Assembly: GCA_900466575.1 (NCBI GenBank)
Contig: UBMP01000014.1
Location: forward strand, 62,001 to 126,000
Origin: Hyphomicrobiales bacterium
Lineage (GTDB): Bacteria > Pseudomonadota > Alphaproteobacteria > Rhizobiales > Rhizobiaceae
Length of the DNA stretch: 64,000 nucleotides
Direction of reading: 5' to 3'
The notes beneath the pieces were generated by a model. It did not search any database. It had not been told where the DNA came from and worked only from the letters and a program-made list of their open reading frames with translations. This document shows positions 1 through 9,872 of the stretch, piece by piece; within the stretch, counting starts at the first letter, position 1, and each line of letters begins with the position of its first letter. Both the position numbers and the translations under genes were made by a program.

Positions 1-369
1 CACGGACGCCAGGGCCTGCTGGGGAATATGACGCTCGGAGGCATCTCGGTCGATCTGACGCCGGTTGAGCTTTCGCTTTTCGAGCAAGTGGCAAAACTGA
101 TGTTCATGGAGCTCTCACGGTTCCGGGCCAAGGCTGAGGGGGCGGACGACGACAGCGTCATCGTTCACCCCGAGATCAAGCTGACGAGACGTGAACTGGA
201 AGTTCTCCACTTCCTGGCAGAGGGAATGACATCGCAGGAGATAGGCAAAGTCCTCAATCTTTCGAGCCATACCGTCGACTGGTACATGAACGGTATCCAG
301 GAAAAACTGGAAGCGCGGAACCGCCAGCATGTTGTCGCCTTGGCCTTCCGCCAGGGCCTCGTTTCCTGA
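1..369 (+). CDS. LuxR-family transcriptional regulator, C-terminal part (5' end outside window)
   Basis: The reading frame is open from base 1, so the start lies upstream and only about 122 C-terminal residues are seen. They hold a LuxR/GerE helix-turn-helix: KLTRRELEVLHFLAEG, then TSQEIGKVLNLSSHTVDWYMN and the closing segment ARNRQHVVALAFRQG. The missing N-terminus could be an autoinducer-binding domain or a receiver; the short acidic linker before the HTH does not decide this. The gene is followed by a 101-bp gap and then pyruvate carboxylase on the same strand. DNA binding is well supported. Ligand and targets are unknown. Confidence 0.85.
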   Translation, partial: HGRQGLLGNMTLGGISVDLTPVELSLFEQVAKLMFMELSRFRAKAEGADDDSVIVHPEIKLTRRELEVLHFLAEGMTSQEIGKVLNLSSHTVDWYMNGIQEKLEARNRQHVVALAFRQGLVS

Positions 370-403
370 GTCAAAATTTCTCGCAAAGACTCTCGTTGAA
401 CTT

Positions 404-417
404 CGTCTCACGAGACG
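404..417. repeat. Short inverted repeat in the luxR-pyc gap
   Basis: CGTCTC and GAGACG arms are separated by AC, 54 bp before the pyc start. No T-run follows, so it is not a clear terminator. It may be an operator or chance. Confidence 0.3.
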
Positions 418-470
418 CTAACAATTTGTTCGCGGGTGCAGCATGAGAGCTGCCAAAAAGGGGGACTGCC

Positions 471-3400
471 TTGACGATTTCCAAGATTCTCGTCGCAAAC
501 CGTTCTGAAATAGCGATCCGCGTTTTCCGCGCTGCAAACGAACTCGGCATCAAGACCGTGGCCATATGGGCAGAGGAAGACAAGCTGGCGCTCCACCGTT
601 TCAAGGCTGACGAGAGTTATCAGGTCGGCCGCGGGCCGCATCTGGAACGTGATCTCGGTCCGATCGAAAGCTATCTGTCGATCGACGAAATTATCCGTGT
701 CGCCAAGCTTTCGGGAGCAGATGCAATCCATCCCGGCTATGGCCTTCTTTCCGAAAGCCCGGAATTCGCCGAGGCCTGCGCCGAAAACGGCATCATCTTC
801 ATCGGCCCCAAGCCGGAAACCATGCGTCAGCTCGGCAACAAGGTTGCAGCCCGCAATCTCGCAATCTCCATCGGCGTTCCGGTCGTCCCGGCCACCGACC
901 CGCTGCCGGACGATGAGGACGAAATCAAGCGTCTGGCCGAAGAGATTGGCTATCCCGTCATGCTCAAGGCCTCCTGGGGCGGCGGCGGACGCGGCATGCG
1001 CGCCATTCGCGACCCCAAGGAACTGCTGCGCGAAGTCAATGAAGGCAAGCGCGAAGCCAGGGCCGCCTTCGGCAAGGACGAAGTCTATCTCGAAAAGCTC
1101 GTCGAACGCGCCCGCCATGTCGAAAGCCAGGTTCTGGGCGACACGCACGGCAATGTCGTCCACCTCTTCGAACGCGACTGCTCGATCCAGCGGCGCAACC
1201 AGAAGGTCGTCGAGCGCGCCCCGGCGCCCTATCTGACACCCGAACAGCGGGCAGAACTTGCCTCGTATTCGCTGCGCATCGCCGAGGCGACCCATTACAT
1301 CGGTGCCGGCACCGTCGAATATCTGATGGATGCCGACACCGGCAAATTCTACTTCATCGAAGTCAACCCGCGCATCCAGGTCGAGCATACGGTCACCGAA
1401 CAGGTCACCGGCATCGACATCGTGAAGGCGCAGATTCACATTCTAGACGGTTTTGCCATCGGCACACCGGAATCCGGTGTCCCCGCACAGGAAAACATTC
1501 GCCTCAACGGGCATGCGCTGCAGTGCCGCATCACCACGGAAGACCCGGAACAGAACTTCATTCCGGACTACGGCCGCATCACCGCCTATCGCGGCGCAAC
1601 CGGCTTCGGCATCCGTCTCGACGGCGGCACGGCCTATTCGGGCGCGGTCATTACCCGCTACTACGATCCGCTCTTGGAAAAGGTGACCGCCTGGGCGCCG
1701 AATCCCGATGAGGCGATCCACCGCATGGAACGCGCGCTACGCGAATTCCGTATTCGCGGCGTGGCCACAAACCTCACCTTCCTGGAAGCCATCATCGGCC
1801 ACCCCAAATTCCGCGACAATAGCTACACGACGCGCTTCATCGACACGACGCCGGAGCTCTTCCAGCAGGTCAAGCGTCAGGACCGCGCCACCAAGCTCTT
1901 GACCTACATCGCCGACGTGACCGTCAACGGCCATCCGGAAGCGAAGGGCCGTGCCCGTCCGCCGGAAGATGCCGCCGCCCCCATCCTGCCCTTCATCGAC
2001 GGCCCTGTGCCGGACGGCACGAAGCAGCTGCTCGACAAGCTCGGCCCGAAGGGCTTCGGTGAATGGATGCGCGCCGAAAAGCGCGTGCTGATGACCGATA
2101 CGACCATGCGCGACGGTCACCAGTCGCTGCTCGCCACCCGCATGCGCACGTATGACATCGCGCGTATTGCCGGCACCTATGCCCGCGCCCTGCCCAACCT
2201 CTTATCGCTGGAATGCTGGGGCGGCGCGACATTCGACGTCTCCATGCGCTTCCTCACCGAAGATCCGTGGGAGCGTCTTTCGCTCATCCGCGAAGGCGCA
2301 CCGAACCTGCTTCTGCAGATGCTGCTGCGCGGCGCCAACGGCGTCGGCTACAAGAACTATCCCGACAATGTGGTGAAGCATTTCGTCAAGCAGGCATCCG
2401 CCGGCGGCATCGATCTCTTCCGCGTCTTCGACTGCCTGAACTGGGTCGAGAACATGCGCGTCTCCATGGACGCGGTGGCCGAAGAGAACAAGCTCTGCGA
2501 AGCAGCCATCTGCTATACTGGGGACATCCTGAGCTCGGCGCGGCCGAAATACGACCTGAAATATTATGTCGAACTTGCTCGCGAGCTGGAACGCGCCGGC
2601 GCACACATCATCGCGCTGAAGGACATGGCAGGGCTGCTGAAGCCCGCTGCCGCCACGATGCTCTTCAAGGCGCTGCGCGAAGCCACCGATCTGCCGATCC
2701 ATTTCCACACCCATGACACGTCGGGCATTGCTGCCGCGACCGTTCTCGCGGCTGTGGATGCGGGCGTGGATGCCGTCGATTCGGCGATGGACGCGCTCTC
2801 CGGCAACACCTCGCAGCCCTGCCTCGGCTCGATTGTCGAGGCGCTGAAGGGCGGCGAGCGTGATCCCGGCCTCGACACGGGCTGGATCCGCCGCATTTCC
2901 TTCTATTGGGAAGCGGTTCGCAACCAGTATGCCGCCTTCGAAAGCGACCTTAAGGGTCCGGCCTCGGAAGTCTATCTCCACGAGATGCCCGGGGGCCAGT
3001 TCACCAACCTCAAGGAACAGGCTCGCTCTCTGGGTCTCGAAACCCGCTGGCATGAAGTGGCCCAGGCCTATGCCGATGCCAACCGCATGTTCGGCGATAT
3101 CGTCAAGGTGACACCCTCCTCCAAGGTTGTCGGCGACATGGCGCTGATGATGGTGAGCCAGGATCTGACCGTGGCAGACGTGGAGAATCCGGCAAAGGAC
3201 GTTTCCTTCCCGGATTCGGTCGTTTCGATGCTCAAGGGCGATCTCGGCCAGCCTCCGGGCGGATGGCCGGAAGTGCTGCAGAAGAAGGCGCTGAAGGGCG
3301 ATGCGGCCTACACTGTTCGTCCGGGCTCGCTGCTCGAAGACGCCGATCTGGCCGCCGAGCGCAAGGCGATCGAAGAGAAGCTGGAACGCCAGATCTCCGA

Positions 3401-3932
3401 GTACGAGTTCGCCTCCTATCTGATGTACCCGAAGGTCTTCACCGACTTTGCGGCCGCAGCCGAACTCTACGGCCCCGTCTCGACGCTGCCGACGCCGACC
3501 TATTTCTACGGCCTGCCGGTGGGCGAGGAAGTCTTCGTCGATATCGAAAAGGGCAAGACGCTCGTCATCCTCAACCAGGCCCAGGGCGTCGCGGATGAAA
3601 AGGGCATGGTCACCGTCTTCTTCGAACTCAACGGCCAGCCGCGCCGCATCAAGGTGCCGGATCGCGCCCATGGTGCGTCCGGCGGTGCGATCCGCCGCAA
3701 GGCGGAAGCCGGGAATGTCGCCCATCTCGGCGCGCCGATGCCTGGCGTCATCTCGACTGTCGCCGTCTCCTCCGGCCAGTCGGTCAAGGCCGGCGACGTT
3801 CTGCTCTCCATCGAGGCGATGAAAATGGAAACGGCGCTGCATGCGGAGAAGGACGGCACGATTGCCGAAGTTCTCGTCCGCACTGGCGATCAGATCGACG
3901 CCAAGGACCTGCTGATCGTTTACGGCGCGTAA
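471..3932 (+). CDS. pyc: Pyruvate carboxylase
   Basis: Biotin enzyme of 1153 aa that carboxylates pyruvate to oxaloacetate with ATP and bicarbonate, replenishing the TCA cycle in the cytoplasm. Domain order is canonical: a biotin carboxylase domain (about 1-450, starting KILVANRSEIAIR, with the glycine-rich GGGGRGM loop near 168), a carboxyltransferase domain from about 540 (TTMRDGHQSLLATRMR), the conserved PC region, and a C-terminal biotinyl domain with EAMKMET where Lys1118 is biotinylated. The length is normal for the single-chain form. The start is TTG at 471, chosen because AGGGGG lies 6-11 bases upstream and homology begins at once. The gene is monocistronic, with a strong terminator after it. 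Confidence 0.97.
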   Translation: MTISKILVANRSEIAIRVFRAANELGIKTVAIWAEEDKLALHRFKADESYQVGRGPHLERDLGPIESYLSIDEIIRVAKLSGADAIHPGYGLLSESPEFAEACAENGIIFIGPKPETMRQLGNKVAARNLAISIGVPVVPATDPLPDDEDEIKRLAEEIGYPVMLKASWGGGGRGMRAIRDPKELLREVNEGKREARAAFGKDEVYLEKLVERARHVESQVLGDTHGNVVHLFERDCSIQRRNQKVVERAPAPYLTPEQRAELASYSLRIAEATHYIGAGTVEYLMDADTGKFYFIEVNPRIQVEHTVTEQVTGIDIVKAQIHILDGFAIGTPESGVPAQENIRLNGHALQCRITTEDPEQNFIPDYGRITAYRGATGFGIRLDGGTAYSGAVITRYYDPLLEKVTAWAPNPDEAIHRMERALREFRIRGVATNLTFLEAIIGHPKFRDNSYTTRFIDTTPELFQQVKRQDRATKLLTYIADVTVNGHPEAKGRARPPEDAAAPILPFIDGPVPDGTKQLLDKLGPKGFGEWMRAEKRVLMTDTTMRDGHQSLLATRMRTYDIARIAGTYARALPNLLSLECWGGATFDVSMRFLTEDPWERLSLIREGAPNLLLQMLLRGANGVGYKNYPDNVVKHFVKQASAGGIDLFRVFDCLNWVENMRVSMDAVAEENKLCEAAICYTGDILSSARPKYDLKYYVELARELERAGAHIIALKDMAGLLKPAAATMLFKALREATDLPIHFHTHDTSGIAAATVLAAVDAGVDAVDSAMDALSGNTSQPCLGSIVEALKGGERDPGLDTGWIRRISFYWEAVRNQYAAFESDLKGPASEVYLHEMPGGQFTNLKEQARSLGLETRWHEVAQAYADANRMFGDIVKVTPSSKVVGDMALMMVSQDLTVADVENPAKDVSFPDSVVSMLKGDLGQPPGGWPEVLQKKALKGDAAYTVRPGSLLEDADLAAERKAIEEKLERQISEYEFASYLMYPKVFTDFAAAAELYGPVSTLPTPTYFYGLPVGEEVFVDIEKGKTLVILNQAQGVADEKGMVTVFFELNGQPRRIKVPDRAHGASGGAIRRKAEAGNVAHLGAPMPGVISTVAVSSGQSVKAGDVLLSIEAMKMETALHAEKDGTIAEVLVRTGDQIDAKDLLIVYGA

Positions 3933-3950
3933 GCCGAGCCAATTCAAACG

Positions 3951-3989
3951 AAAACGCCGCGTATCGTCGGATGCGCGGCGTTTTTCTTT
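3951..3989 (+). terminator. Rho-independent terminator of pyc
   Basis: A 10-bp stem, AAACGCCGCG (3952-3961) with CGCGGCGTTT (3974-3983), is followed by a T-rich tail. Confidence 0.9.
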
Positions 3990-4011
3990 GTCATCATCTG
4001 CCTTCAGGACA

Positions 4012-4042
4012 ACAAAAAAGCCGGCTCGAAAGCCGGCTTTCA
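4012..4042 (-). terminator. Rho-independent terminator of rpmF
   Basis: A 9-bp stem AAAGCCGGC/GCCGGCTTT with a 6-nt loop. On the minus strand it is followed by TTTTTTGTT, and it lies 22 bp after the rpmF stop. Confidence 0.85.
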
Positions 4043-4063
4043 ATCTTCAGCAGAGAGAAGCGC

Positions 4064-4249
4064 TTATGCGCTTTCCTTCGGCGTCAGAACCTGGCGACCA
4101 CGGTACATCCCGGTCTTCAGGTCGATGTGGTGCGGACGGCGAAGTTCGCCGGAGTTCTTGTCTTCAACGTAGGTCGCAGCCTTCAGCGCATCGGCCGAAC
4201 GGCGCATGCCGCGCTTGGACGGGGAAGTTTTTCTTTTCGGAACAGCCAT
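4064..4249 (-). CDS. rpmF: 50S ribosomal protein L32
   Basis: A 61-aa basic protein beginning [18 protein letters not shown], the signature N-terminus of bacterial L32, a component of the large ribosomal subunit. The cysteine zinc motif of some L32 proteins is absent, as is usual in alphaproteobacteria. It is convergent with pyc and stands alone, with its own terminator. The 146-bp gap upstream of the start must hold its promoter. Confidence 0.97.
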   Translation of the reverse strand: MAVPKRKTSPSKRGMRRSADALKAATYVEDKNSGELRRPHHIDLKTGMYRGRQVLTPKESA

Positions 4250-4395
4250 TTAACGTACTCCAATGTGTCAGGCAAAGCTCTGTCACAGGCCGGTTTGAAT
4301 GGCCGGATGGACATTGCCGATGTCGGAAATTGGCGCGCTTATACATAAAGCTGTGGACTTTGGCTAGACCCCAAGCCAATTTTTGTCGATCGCCT

Positions 4396-5043
4396 TCAAA
4401 TCTCGCTTGCAGCGACAAGCCAGATCTCGGCAAGGGCCGCTGTCTCCCATTCCTTCCAGGCAGGAAGAACCGTGATCGCCTCCATATAGCGTGCTGCGGT
4501 CGCAGACGGTGTCAATCCGTAACTCCTGAACCGCCCGACCACCGGCGCAAACATCGCATCTGCCGCCGAAAAGGTGCCGAAAAGAAGAGGTCCGCCGCTC
4601 TTTTCGAGCAGGGAGCTCCAGATGGCATCGATCCGGGCAACATCGGCGGCCAGCGCGGCGTCGGCAGGCAAGAGTGAAGGCTTGCGGTGAAGGTTGAACG
4701 GGCACTGTCCCCGCAGCGCGAAGAAACCCGTTGCCATTTCGCTGGATACGGACCGCGCCTCTGCGCGGCTCGCCGCATCGGCCGGCCAGACGTGGTGCTC
4801 GGGACACCGCTCCGCGAGATATTCGAGGATCGCAAGGCTCTCCCAGATCTTGACATCGCCGTCGATCAGCATGGGAACCTTGCCACTCGCCGACACGGCC
4901 TTGATGGCCGGGTTCCCACTTTCGAAATCAAACGGGATCAGCGTCTCACGAAAGTCGATCCCCAGCGTCTTCATGGCGATCCACGGCCGCAATGACCAGG
5001 ACGAGTAGTTCTTGTTGCCAATCACGAGCGTCATTTCCGACAT
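4396..5043 (-). CDS. Glutathione S-transferase family protein
   Basis: Cytoplasmic protein of 215 aa with an N-terminal thioredoxin-fold domain, including NYSSWSLRPW near residues 12-21 (Ser being the likely glutathione-activating residue) and the glutathione-binding segment GKVPMLIDGDVKIWESLAI, where VP and ES are the family landmarks. A C-terminal all-helical domain follows. The family conjugates or reduces substrates with glutathione; the substrate cannot be predicted. It is followed on the same strand by rpmF but separated by 146 bp, so cotranscription is doubtful. Confidence 0.85.
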   Translation of the reverse strand: MSEMTLVIGNKNYSSWSLRPWIAMKTLGIDFRETLIPFDFESGNPAIKAVSASGKVPMLIDGDVKIWESLAILEYLAERCPEHHVWPADAASRAEARSVSSEMATGFFALRGQCPFNLHRKPSLLPADAALAADVARIDAIWSSLLEKSGGPLLFGTFSAADAMFAPVVGRFRSYGLTPSATAARYMEAITVLPAWKEWETAALAEIWLVAASEI

Positions 5044-5175
5044 GTCTACCTCATCTCTCTGCCAGCCTGGTGCGCTGATGATGGAGCGTGCTGATACGGG
5101 CAGAGACTAAGGCGACTGATGCAGCTGCGCCAATGAATAGGTGTAATCGCTTAGATCAGCCACCTTGATGAGACG

Positions 5176-5961
5176 TCACGGATAGATGCAGCGCACATAG
5201 TCCCCGGAGGCGGCCGCCCGGCGGGCGATGATGCCGGCGATCGCCCGCATCCCCCGGGAGGGCCTGTTCGGGACCCGGACATAGGGGTTGGGGAGCGCAG
5301 CGGCCAGCAAGGCTGCCTGACTTGCGGAGAGCTTGGAGGCCGGCACCTTGAAATACGTCTGCGCCGCAGCCTCGATCCCGTAAATGCCCGGCCCCCATTC
5401 GGCGATGTTGAGATAGACTTCCATGATCCGCGCCTTGGACCAGACGAAGTCAGTTGCGAAGGCCAGCGGCAACTCCAGCCCCTTCCGGATGAAAGAACGT
5501 CCGTTGAAGAGATAAAGATTCTTCGCCGTCTGCATGGGGATCGTGCTCGCCCCACGCGTCTCATTACCCTCCAGGGCATCATCGATCACGCCTTTCAATT
5601 GCACGAGATCGACCCCGTAATGACTGCAGAACTGCCCGTCCTCCGACATCATGACCGATTTGACGAGAACGGGTGCGATCTTCTCGATATCGACCCAGCG
5701 CCGGTCATAGCCTCTGAAGAGTGCCAGATCGGAGATCATCAGCGTGGACACGGGATGCACGAAAGGCGGCCAATAGAGAAGGATCAGCGCATAGGGCAGA
5801 AGCAGAATCGCGAAGAGGAGCCGCAGGACGCGAAGCCAGAGGGGACCACGCGGCCAGATCCAGTCGATCAGTCGCTTGCGGGTTCTCACCTCAGCCTCTT
5901 GGCGTTCGCTCTCGGCCGCCGCCGGGATTTCGTCTTCCATCATCCCCATGACAAAATGCAT
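5176..5961 (-). CDS. mtgA: Monofunctional peptidoglycan glycosyltransferase
   Basis: GT51 enzyme of 261 aa that polymerises lipid II into glycan strands. A cytoplasmic N-terminus is followed by one membrane helix (about residues 43-65), placing the catalytic domain in the periplasm. Family motifs are present: [12 protein letters not shown] with the catalytic Glu, [15 protein letters not shown], and [19 protein letters not shown] with the second glutamate. There is no transpeptidase domain, which separates it from class A PBPs. The start chosen at 5961 may be a few codons early, because methionines 5, 7 and 8 are alternatives. It is divergent from ispA with a 99-bp gap. Confidence 0.95.
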   Translation of the reverse strand: MHFVMGMMEDEIPAAAESERQEAEVRTRKRLIDWIWPRGPLWLRVLRLLFAILLLPYALILLYWPPFVHPVSTLMISDLALFRGYDRRWVDIEKIAPVLVKSVMMSEDGQFCSHYGVDLVQLKGVIDDALEGNETRGASTIPMQTAKNLYLFNGRSFIRKGLELPLAFATDFVWSKARIMEVYLNIAEWGPGIYGIEAAAQTYFKVPASKLSASQAALLAAALPNPYVRVPNRPSRGMRAIAGIIARRAAASGDYVRCIYP

Positions 5962-6060
5962 ACCGCCTGAGACGCTCCAAGGCCAGTGGCGACGAAAATT
6001 TTGCCCTCGATCAGTTTACGCACCATTGCCAGAGTGAAATCGAAGTGCAAATGAACACTC

Positions 6061-6975
6061 ATGACAGCACCAGACGCAAACTTTGATGCGCGGCTGCAAG
6101 CCGCAGTGCAATCCGTCCAGGATCTCCTGGCCAGGCTGCTGGGATCCGGTATCCTGCCGGATGAGACAGCACGTCCCGAGCGCCTGATGGCTGCCATGCG
6201 GCACGGCGTGCTGAACGGTGGCAAGCGGATGCGTCCGTTCTTCGTGCTAGAGGCTTCGCGCCTCTTCGATGGACCGGCGGACGCCGCGCTTCGTGTCGCC
6301 GCGGCCCTCGAATGTGTCCATTGCTATTCGCTCGTCCATGACGACCTGCCCGCAATGGACGACGACGACACCCGTCGCGGCCAGCCGACCGTGCACAAGG
6401 CTTTCGACGAGGCAACCGCAATCCTCGCGGGCGATGCCCTTCTGACCTACGCTTTCGATATCATCGCGGACGACGCGACCGTTCTTCCGGCAGAGACGAA
6501 GCTGGCCCTGACGCTGAAGCTGGCGCGCGCCTCCGGCCTCGGCGGCATGGCGGGCGGCCAGATGCTCGACCTCCGGGCCGAAAAGGAAACGCCCGACGAG
6601 CCGGGCATCGTCACGCTACAGGCCATGAAGACCGGCGCGCTCATCCGCTTTGCCTGCGAAGCAGGTCCGCTTGTCGCCGGTGCGGCAAAGGAAGATGTTG
6701 AGAGGCTCGCGGACTACGGCCGCAAGATCGGCCTTGCCTTCCAGCTGGCCGACGATCTTCTTGATCTCACCTCCGACAGCGCCACGCTCGGCAAGGCTGC
6801 CGGCAAGGATGCCGCCAAGGGAAAGGGCACACTGCCTGCACTCCACGGTATCGAATGGACGCGCAAACGGGTCGCAGGCCTCATCGACGAGGCGCATGCC
6901 TTGCTTTCACCCTATGGCACGAAGGCTGATGTGTTGAAAGCCGCCGCCCGCTACGTCGCAGACCGGAAGAACTGA
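6061..6975 (+). CDS. ispA: Farnesyl/geranylgeranyl diphosphate synthase (polyprenyl synthetase)
   Basis: Trans-isoprenyl diphosphate synthase of 304 aa condensing IPP with allylic diphosphates, supplying precursors for undecaprenyl phosphate, quinones and hopanoids. The first aspartate-rich motif is in [17 protein letters not shown] (about 93-109) and the second in QLADDLLDL (about 227-235); both bind Mg2+-diphosphate. Two extra residues between the aspartates of the first motif (DDxxxxD) fit the bacterial FPP synthase type. It is four bases upstream of hisC and probably cotranscribed with it, though the pathways differ. Confidence 0.93.
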   Translation: MTAPDANFDARLQAAVQSVQDLLARLLGSGILPDETARPERLMAAMRHGVLNGGKRMRPFFVLEASRLFDGPADAALRVAAALECVHCYSLVHDDLPAMDDDDTRRGQPTVHKAFDEATAILAGDALLTYAFDIIADDATVLPAETKLALTLKLARASGLGGMAGGQMLDLRAEKETPDEPGIVTLQAMKTGALIRFACEAGPLVAGAAKEDVERLADYGRKIGLAFQLADDLLDLTSDSATLGKAAGKDAAKGKGTLPALHGIEWTRKRVAGLIDEAHALLSPYGTKADVLKAAARYVADRKN

Positions 6976-6979
6976 GATC

Positions 6980-8044
6980 ATGAGCAAATACTGGTCCCCC
7001 ATCGTTTCGACGCTGAAGCCCTATGTCGCGGGCGAACAGCCGCGCATTGCCAATCTGGTGAAGCTGAACACGAACGAGAACCCCTATGGCCCCTCGCCCA
7101 AGGCGCTGGAGGCGATCAAGCGCGCGTCCGACGACGGATTGCGACTCTACCCCGACCCGGTGGCGTTGGACCTGCGCCGGGCAATCGCAGCGCATCACGA
7201 CGTGGACGCAGACGAAGTCTTCGTCGGCAACGGCTCGGATGAAGTTCTGGCCCATACGTTCATGGGTCTCCTGAACCACGATGCGCCGCTTCTCTATCCG
7301 GACATCACCTATAGCTTCTATCCGGTCTACAGCCTGCTCTATGGCATAGAGAGCCAGCAGGTGCCCTTGGCTGAAGATTTCGGAATCCGGCTATCGGATT
7401 ACGATCGCCCCTGCGGCGGGATCATTCTCCCCAATCCGAATGCCCCCACCGGAATCGGCCTTCGGCTTGCCGACATAGAGGCGCTCGTCGCCGCCCATCC
7501 CGAGCAGCCGGTGGTCATCGACGAGGCCTATGTCGACTTCGGCGGTGAGAGCGCGATCCCGCTGACGCGCAAATATCCGAACCTGCTGGTAGTCCAGACC
7601 TTCTCCAAGTCCCGCTCGCTCGCCGGCATGCGCGTGGGTTTCGCCATCGGCCAACGTCCCCTGATCGATGCCCTGGAGCGCGTCAAGGACAGCTTTAATT
7701 CCTATCCGCTCGACAAGCTGGCACAGGTGGCGTCTAGGGCCGCCATCGAGGATGTGGACTGGTTCGAGACCTGCCGTGAACGCATCATCGCGAGCCGCAC
7801 CCGCGTCGTCTCGGGGCTGGAACAGCGCGGCTTCCGTGTTCTGCCGTCGCTCGCCAATTTCGTCTTCGCAAGCCACCCGGATTTCGCAGGCGCGGATCTT
7901 GCGGCAAAGCTGCGCGAGCGCGCTGTTCTCGTCCGTCATTTCGCCAAGCCGCGCATCGATCCCTTCCTTCGAATTTCCATCGGCACGGAGGAGGAATGCG
8001 ACCGGCTGATCGGAGCGCTCGACGACATTCTCGCCAGCCGTTAA
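6980..8044 (+). CDS. hisC: Histidinol-phosphate aminotransferase
   Basis: Class I/II PLP aminotransferase of 354 aa catalysing the seventh step of histidine synthesis, imidazole-acetol phosphate to histidinol phosphate. Hallmarks are [13 protein letters not shown] near the N-terminus, NPNAPTG, the DEAYVDF aspartate and the PLP-lysine motif [13 protein letters not shown] (Lys near 210), with a C-terminal RISIGT arginine. The family also acts on aromatic amino acids, so a dual role is possible. No other his gene is nearby. The ATG is preceded by ispA's stop, and a bidirectional terminator follows. Confidence 0.93.
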   Translation: MSKYWSPIVSTLKPYVAGEQPRIANLVKLNTNENPYGPSPKALEAIKRASDDGLRLYPDPVALDLRRAIAAHHDVDADEVFVGNGSDEVLAHTFMGLLNHDAPLLYPDITYSFYPVYSLLYGIESQQVPLAEDFGIRLSDYDRPCGGIILPNPNAPTGIGLRLADIEALVAAHPEQPVVIDEAYVDFGGESAIPLTRKYPNLLVVQTFSKSRSLAGMRVGFAIGQRPLIDALERVKDSFNSYPLDKLAQVASRAAIEDVDWFETCRERIIASRTRVVSGLEQRGFRVLPSLANFVFASHPDFAGADLAAKLRERAVLVRHFAKPRIDPFLRISIGTEEECDRLIGALDDILASR

Positions 8045-8058
8045 CCATAGATAACTGT

Positions 8059-8074
8059 GGTTTCACGTGAATCA
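8059..8074. promoter_or_regulatory. parS-like ParB-binding site (14/16 match)
   Basis: GGTTTCACGTGAATCA matches the bacterial parS palindrome TGTTTCACGTGAAACA at 14 of 16 positions. It lies in the gap between hisC and the terminator, and is one of four such sites in the window. Confidence 0.55.
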
Positions 8075-8090
8075 TGCTTGACAGGAATCC

Positions 8091-8123
8091 ACGAAAAAGG
8101 GGCCAGAATAGCCCCTTTTTGTT
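8091..8123. terminator. Bidirectional terminator between hisC and purH
   Basis: Stem AAAAAGGGGC (8094-8103) with GCCCCTTTTT (8111-8120) and a 7-nt loop. Both strands end in a run of five T, serving the convergent hisC and purH. Confidence 0.9.
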
Positions 8124-8151
8124 GGACTAAGACCTGTTGGTTAACCCCGCA

Positions 8152-9768
8152 TTAATGCCGGAAATGACGCATTCCGGTGAAGACCATGGCAACGCCGGCC
8201 TCGTCGGCCGCCGCGATCACATCCGCATCCTTGATCGATCCGCCCGGCTGAATGAGCGCGGTGGCGCCGGCAGCAACCATGGAAAGCAGGCTGTCCGGGA
8301 ACGGCAGAAACGCTTCAGACGCGACCGCAGAGCCCTTTGTCATCGGTTCGGCCCAGCCGGCAGCCTTGGCGGCTTCCTCCGCCTTGATGGCAGCGATACG
8401 GGCGGAATCGATCCGGCTCATCTGGCCGGCACCGATGCCTGCCGTCTGGCCATCCTTGGCGTAAACGACGGCGTTCGACTTCACGTGCTTGGCGACACGG
8501 AAGGCAAACTTCATATCTTCCAGTTCCTGCGCCGTCGGCGCCCGCTTCGTCACGACCTTCAGTGCCATGTCCTCGACCATGGCGTTGTCGCGCGACTGGA
8601 CAAGCAGACCGCCCGAGACGGTCTTCACCGTGATCCCGCCCTTGCGCGGATCCGGCAGACCGCCGGCGGCGAGGAGCCGCAGGTTCGGCTTGGCGGCAAT
8701 GATGGCCTTGGCTTCATCGCTGACGGAGGGCGCGATGATCACTTCGGTGAAAAGCTTGACGATTTCCCGTGCGGTCTCGGCATCCAATTCCTGGTTCAGC
8801 GCGATGATGCCGCCAAAGGCGGACGTCGAGTCGCAGGCGAGCGCCCGGCGATAGGCCTCGGCAAGGCTTGGGCCCGTGGCCACGCCGCAAGGGTTGGCAT
8901 GCTTGATGATGGCACAGGCAGGACCCTGGCCGGCGCGGAACTCGGCCACCAGCTCATAGGCGGCATCGGTGTCGTTGATATTGTTGTAGGAAAGCTGCTT
9001 GCCCTGCAGCAGGGCAGCGGTGGCAACACCCGGGCGGTTTTCGCCGGTGATGTAGAAGCCCGCCGCCTGGTGCGGGTTTTCGCCATAACGCATCTCTTCC
9101 TTGAGCACCCCGCCGATGGCGCGATGGCGCATCATGCCAAGGTTCAGTTCGTCGGCAAACCAGTTGGAAATGGCCGCATCGTAAGCCGCCGTGCGGGCGT
9201 AGGCGGCGGCGGCCATCTTCTGGCGGAAAGCATAGGAGGTCGAGCCTGCATTCGCGCTCAATTCGCCGATCAGCGCGTCGTAATCGGCCGGATTGGTAAT
9301 GACGGTGACATAGGCATGGTTTTTGGCCGAGGCGCGGATCATGGCCGGGCCGCCGATATCGATGTTCTCGACCGTCGTTGGATAGTCACCGCCCTTGGAG
9401 CGCACGTCTTCGAACGGATAGAGATTGATCACGGCGAGGTCGATATCGACAATGCCATGAGCGGCCATGGCCGCCTTGTGTTCTTCATCATCGCGGATGG
9501 CGAGCAGACCACCGTGCACCGTCGGGTGCAGCGTCTTCACGCGACCGTCCATGATTTCCGGAAAGCCTGTGAGTTCCGAAACGTCCTTCACCGCCAGGCC
9601 CGCATCCGCAATCGCCTTGTGCGTACCACCGGTGGAGAGCAGGGCAACGCCCTGCTCCACAAGCGCCCTGGCCAGTTCGACAATGCCGGTCTTGTCGGAG
9701 ACGGACAGAAGCGCAGTCTTCAACCGGACCTTGTCGGGAGCGGGGATTTTCTTGGAAACGACAGCCAT
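8152..9768 (-). CDS. purH: Bifunctional AICAR formyltransferase / IMP cyclohydrolase
   Basis: Enzyme of 538 aa catalysing the last two steps of purine synthesis: formylation of AICAR by 10-formyl-THF, then cyclisation to IMP. The N-terminal MGS-like cyclohydrolase domain begins [20 protein letters not shown] and continues with STGGTHKAI. The C-terminal transformylase contains [14 protein letters not shown] with the catalytic Lys-His, and [10 protein letters not shown]. Start placed at ATG 9768 (MAVVSKKIP), seven codons inside the longest frame, because homology begins there. Lies downstream of the heparinase-like gene on the same strand with a 104-bp gap. Confidence 0.97.
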   Translation of the reverse strand: MAVVSKKIPAPDKVRLKTALLSVSDKTGIVELARALVEQGVALLSTGGTHKAIADAGLAVKDVSELTGFPEIMDGRVKTLHPTVHGGLLAIRDDEEHKAAMAAHGIVDIDLAVINLYPFEDVRSKGGDYPTTVENIDIGGPAMIRASAKNHAYVTVITNPADYDALIGELSANAGSTSYAFRQKMAAAAYARTAAYDAAISNWFADELNLGMMRHRAIGGVLKEEMRYGENPHQAAGFYITGENRPGVATAALLQGKQLSYNNINDTDAAYELVAEFRAGQGPACAIIKHANPCGVATGPSLAEAYRRALACDSTSAFGGIIALNQELDAETAREIVKLFTEVIIAPSVSDEAKAIIAAKPNLRLLAAGGLPDPRKGGITVKTVSGGLLVQSRDNAMVEDMALKVVTKRAPTAQELEDMKFAFRVAKHVKSNAVVYAKDGQTAGIGAGQMSRIDSARIAAIKAEEAAKAAGWAEPMTKGSAVASEAFLPFPDSLLSMVAAGATALIQPGGSIKDADVIAAADEAGVAMVFTGMRHFRH

Positions 9769-9872
9769 GGGCGCAACCTCTTGCCTCAAGGGAAATGGGC
9801 CCCGACCGGCGGGGCGTGTATTGCCCGCGCCGTAGCACAGTTGCGCCTTCCGGAAAACCGCAAGATGCCAAT

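Noticed and set aside
2202-4043. Long open frame antisense to pyc (over 600 codons)
   Set aside because: High-GC codon bias of pyc creates open frames on the other strand. The translation is rich in His, Asp and Gly with no recognisable domain, while pyc itself is unmistakable.
8141-8155. Perfect CtrA-like TTAA-N7-TTAA motif at the end of purH
   Set aside because: It overlaps the purH stop codon in a convergent terminator region, where no promoter is expected, so it is likely chance.
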